The notes beneath the pieces were generated by a model that saw only the letters and a program-made list of their open reading frames with translations, made no database searches and was not told the origin of the DNA. A stretch of DNA of 23,207 nucleotides from Alphaproteobacteria bacterium. Its GTDB lineage: Bacteria > Pseudomonadota > Alphaproteobacteria > UBA6615. How positions within the stretch are numbered: position 1 is the first letter of the stretch; each line of letters starts with the position of its first letter. The DNA lies in contig JAQWSA010000070.1 of the NCBI GenBank assembly GCA_029243445.1, forward strand, positions 1-23,207. Reading direction: 5' to 3'. This document shows, one piece after another, positions 23,061 to 23,207 of the stretch. The position numbers were made by a program, and so were the translations under genes.

Positions 23061-23207
23061 ATGAAGATAGGGCAAGGCTTATCTGATGGCGCACTGAATG
23101 CAGTTCATCTTCCATTAGGTTTGTTTATTACTATTAGTTTATCGGGACTATTTTGCTTAGCGTTTAAGCTAGGTTATATACCTATGCTTATAAGTATAGG
23201 TATTTTT
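23061..23207 (+). CDS. Possible start of a membrane protein, truncated by the window edge
   Basis: Forty-nine codons read open from ATG 23061 to the end. After about 15 polar residues (MKIGQGLSDGALNAV) comes a long hydrophobic run, LFITISLSGLFCLAF, then a second one, IPMLISIGIF, as expected for an integral membrane protein such as a transporter. There is no clear ribosome binding site, and an in-frame stop at 23034-23036 limits extension upstream. The family cannot be recognised. It may not be a gene, because AT-rich DNA easily encodes hydrophobic residues. Confidence 0.35.
   Translation, partial: MKIGQGLSDGALNAVHLPLGLFITISLSGLFCLAFKLGYIPMLISIGIF

Noticed and set aside
1..23207. CRISPR arrays, tRNA or rRNA genes, insertion sequences, integrases, phage genes
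   Set aside because: No spaced repeat array, tRNA-like cloverleaf, transposase-like protein or terminal repeats were seen; nearly all DNA is accounted for by metabolic and transport genes.

Overview
The window is a dense catabolic and transport gene cluster from an AT-rich Gram-negative bacterium (GC near 40% by eye, not computed). Two binding proteins with twin-arginine signals, two polyamine/opine-type (PotABCD-like) ABC importers, paired hydantoinase/oxoprolinase enzymes and a two-subunit Rieske oxygenase fit a proteobacterium, most likely a marine alphaproteobacterium with a streamlined genome. That lineage call is an inference. I see no rRNA, tRNA, CRISPR, insertion sequence, phage gene or obvious pseudogene.

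Layout. (1) 1-270, minus: N-terminal part of a dihydrodipicolinate synthase-family gene leaving the window. (2) 469-4638, plus: complete ABC importer 1 in the order binding protein, permease, permease, ATPase. (3) 4635-12798, minus: a seven-gene block. In transcription order it holds an RraA/HMG-aldolase-like protein, LeuC-like and LeuD-like aconitase-family subunits, HyuA, HyuB, an alpha/beta hydrolase and a TIM-barrel isomerase-like protein. It meets importer 1 tail to tail with a 4-nt overlap. (4) 12799-13040: divergent promoter region with a small dyad. (5) 13041-22876, plus: a second, distinct HyuA-HyuB pair, then importer 2 (permease, permease, binding protein, ATPase), then Rieske oxygenase alpha and beta subunits. 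(6) 22877-23207: mostly non-coding AT-rich DNA ending in the possible start of a membrane protein.

How it may work together. Each HyuAB pair is predicted to open a lactam, imide or similar cyclic amide using ATP. Each sits with an importer whose binding protein lacks the aspartate typical of polyamine binders. The plus-strand operon looks like uptake, oxygenation and ATP-dependent ring opening of one organic nitrogen or aromatic-acid substrate. The minus-strand block looks like ring opening followed by a hydratase-aldolase sequence ending in pyruvate-type products. The DapA-family gene would be another pyruvate-type lyase nearby. The substrate cannot be named from sequence alone.

The points most worth attention are a LeuD-like subunit without the near-invariant GSSRE active-site loop, strong stem-loops directly after both binding-protein genes, a 19-codon leader ORF coupled to the second binding protein, and the unusual joining of HyuAB, a PotABCD-type importer and a Rieske oxygenase in one operon. 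No transcription regulator, ferredoxin or reductase is encoded in the window.
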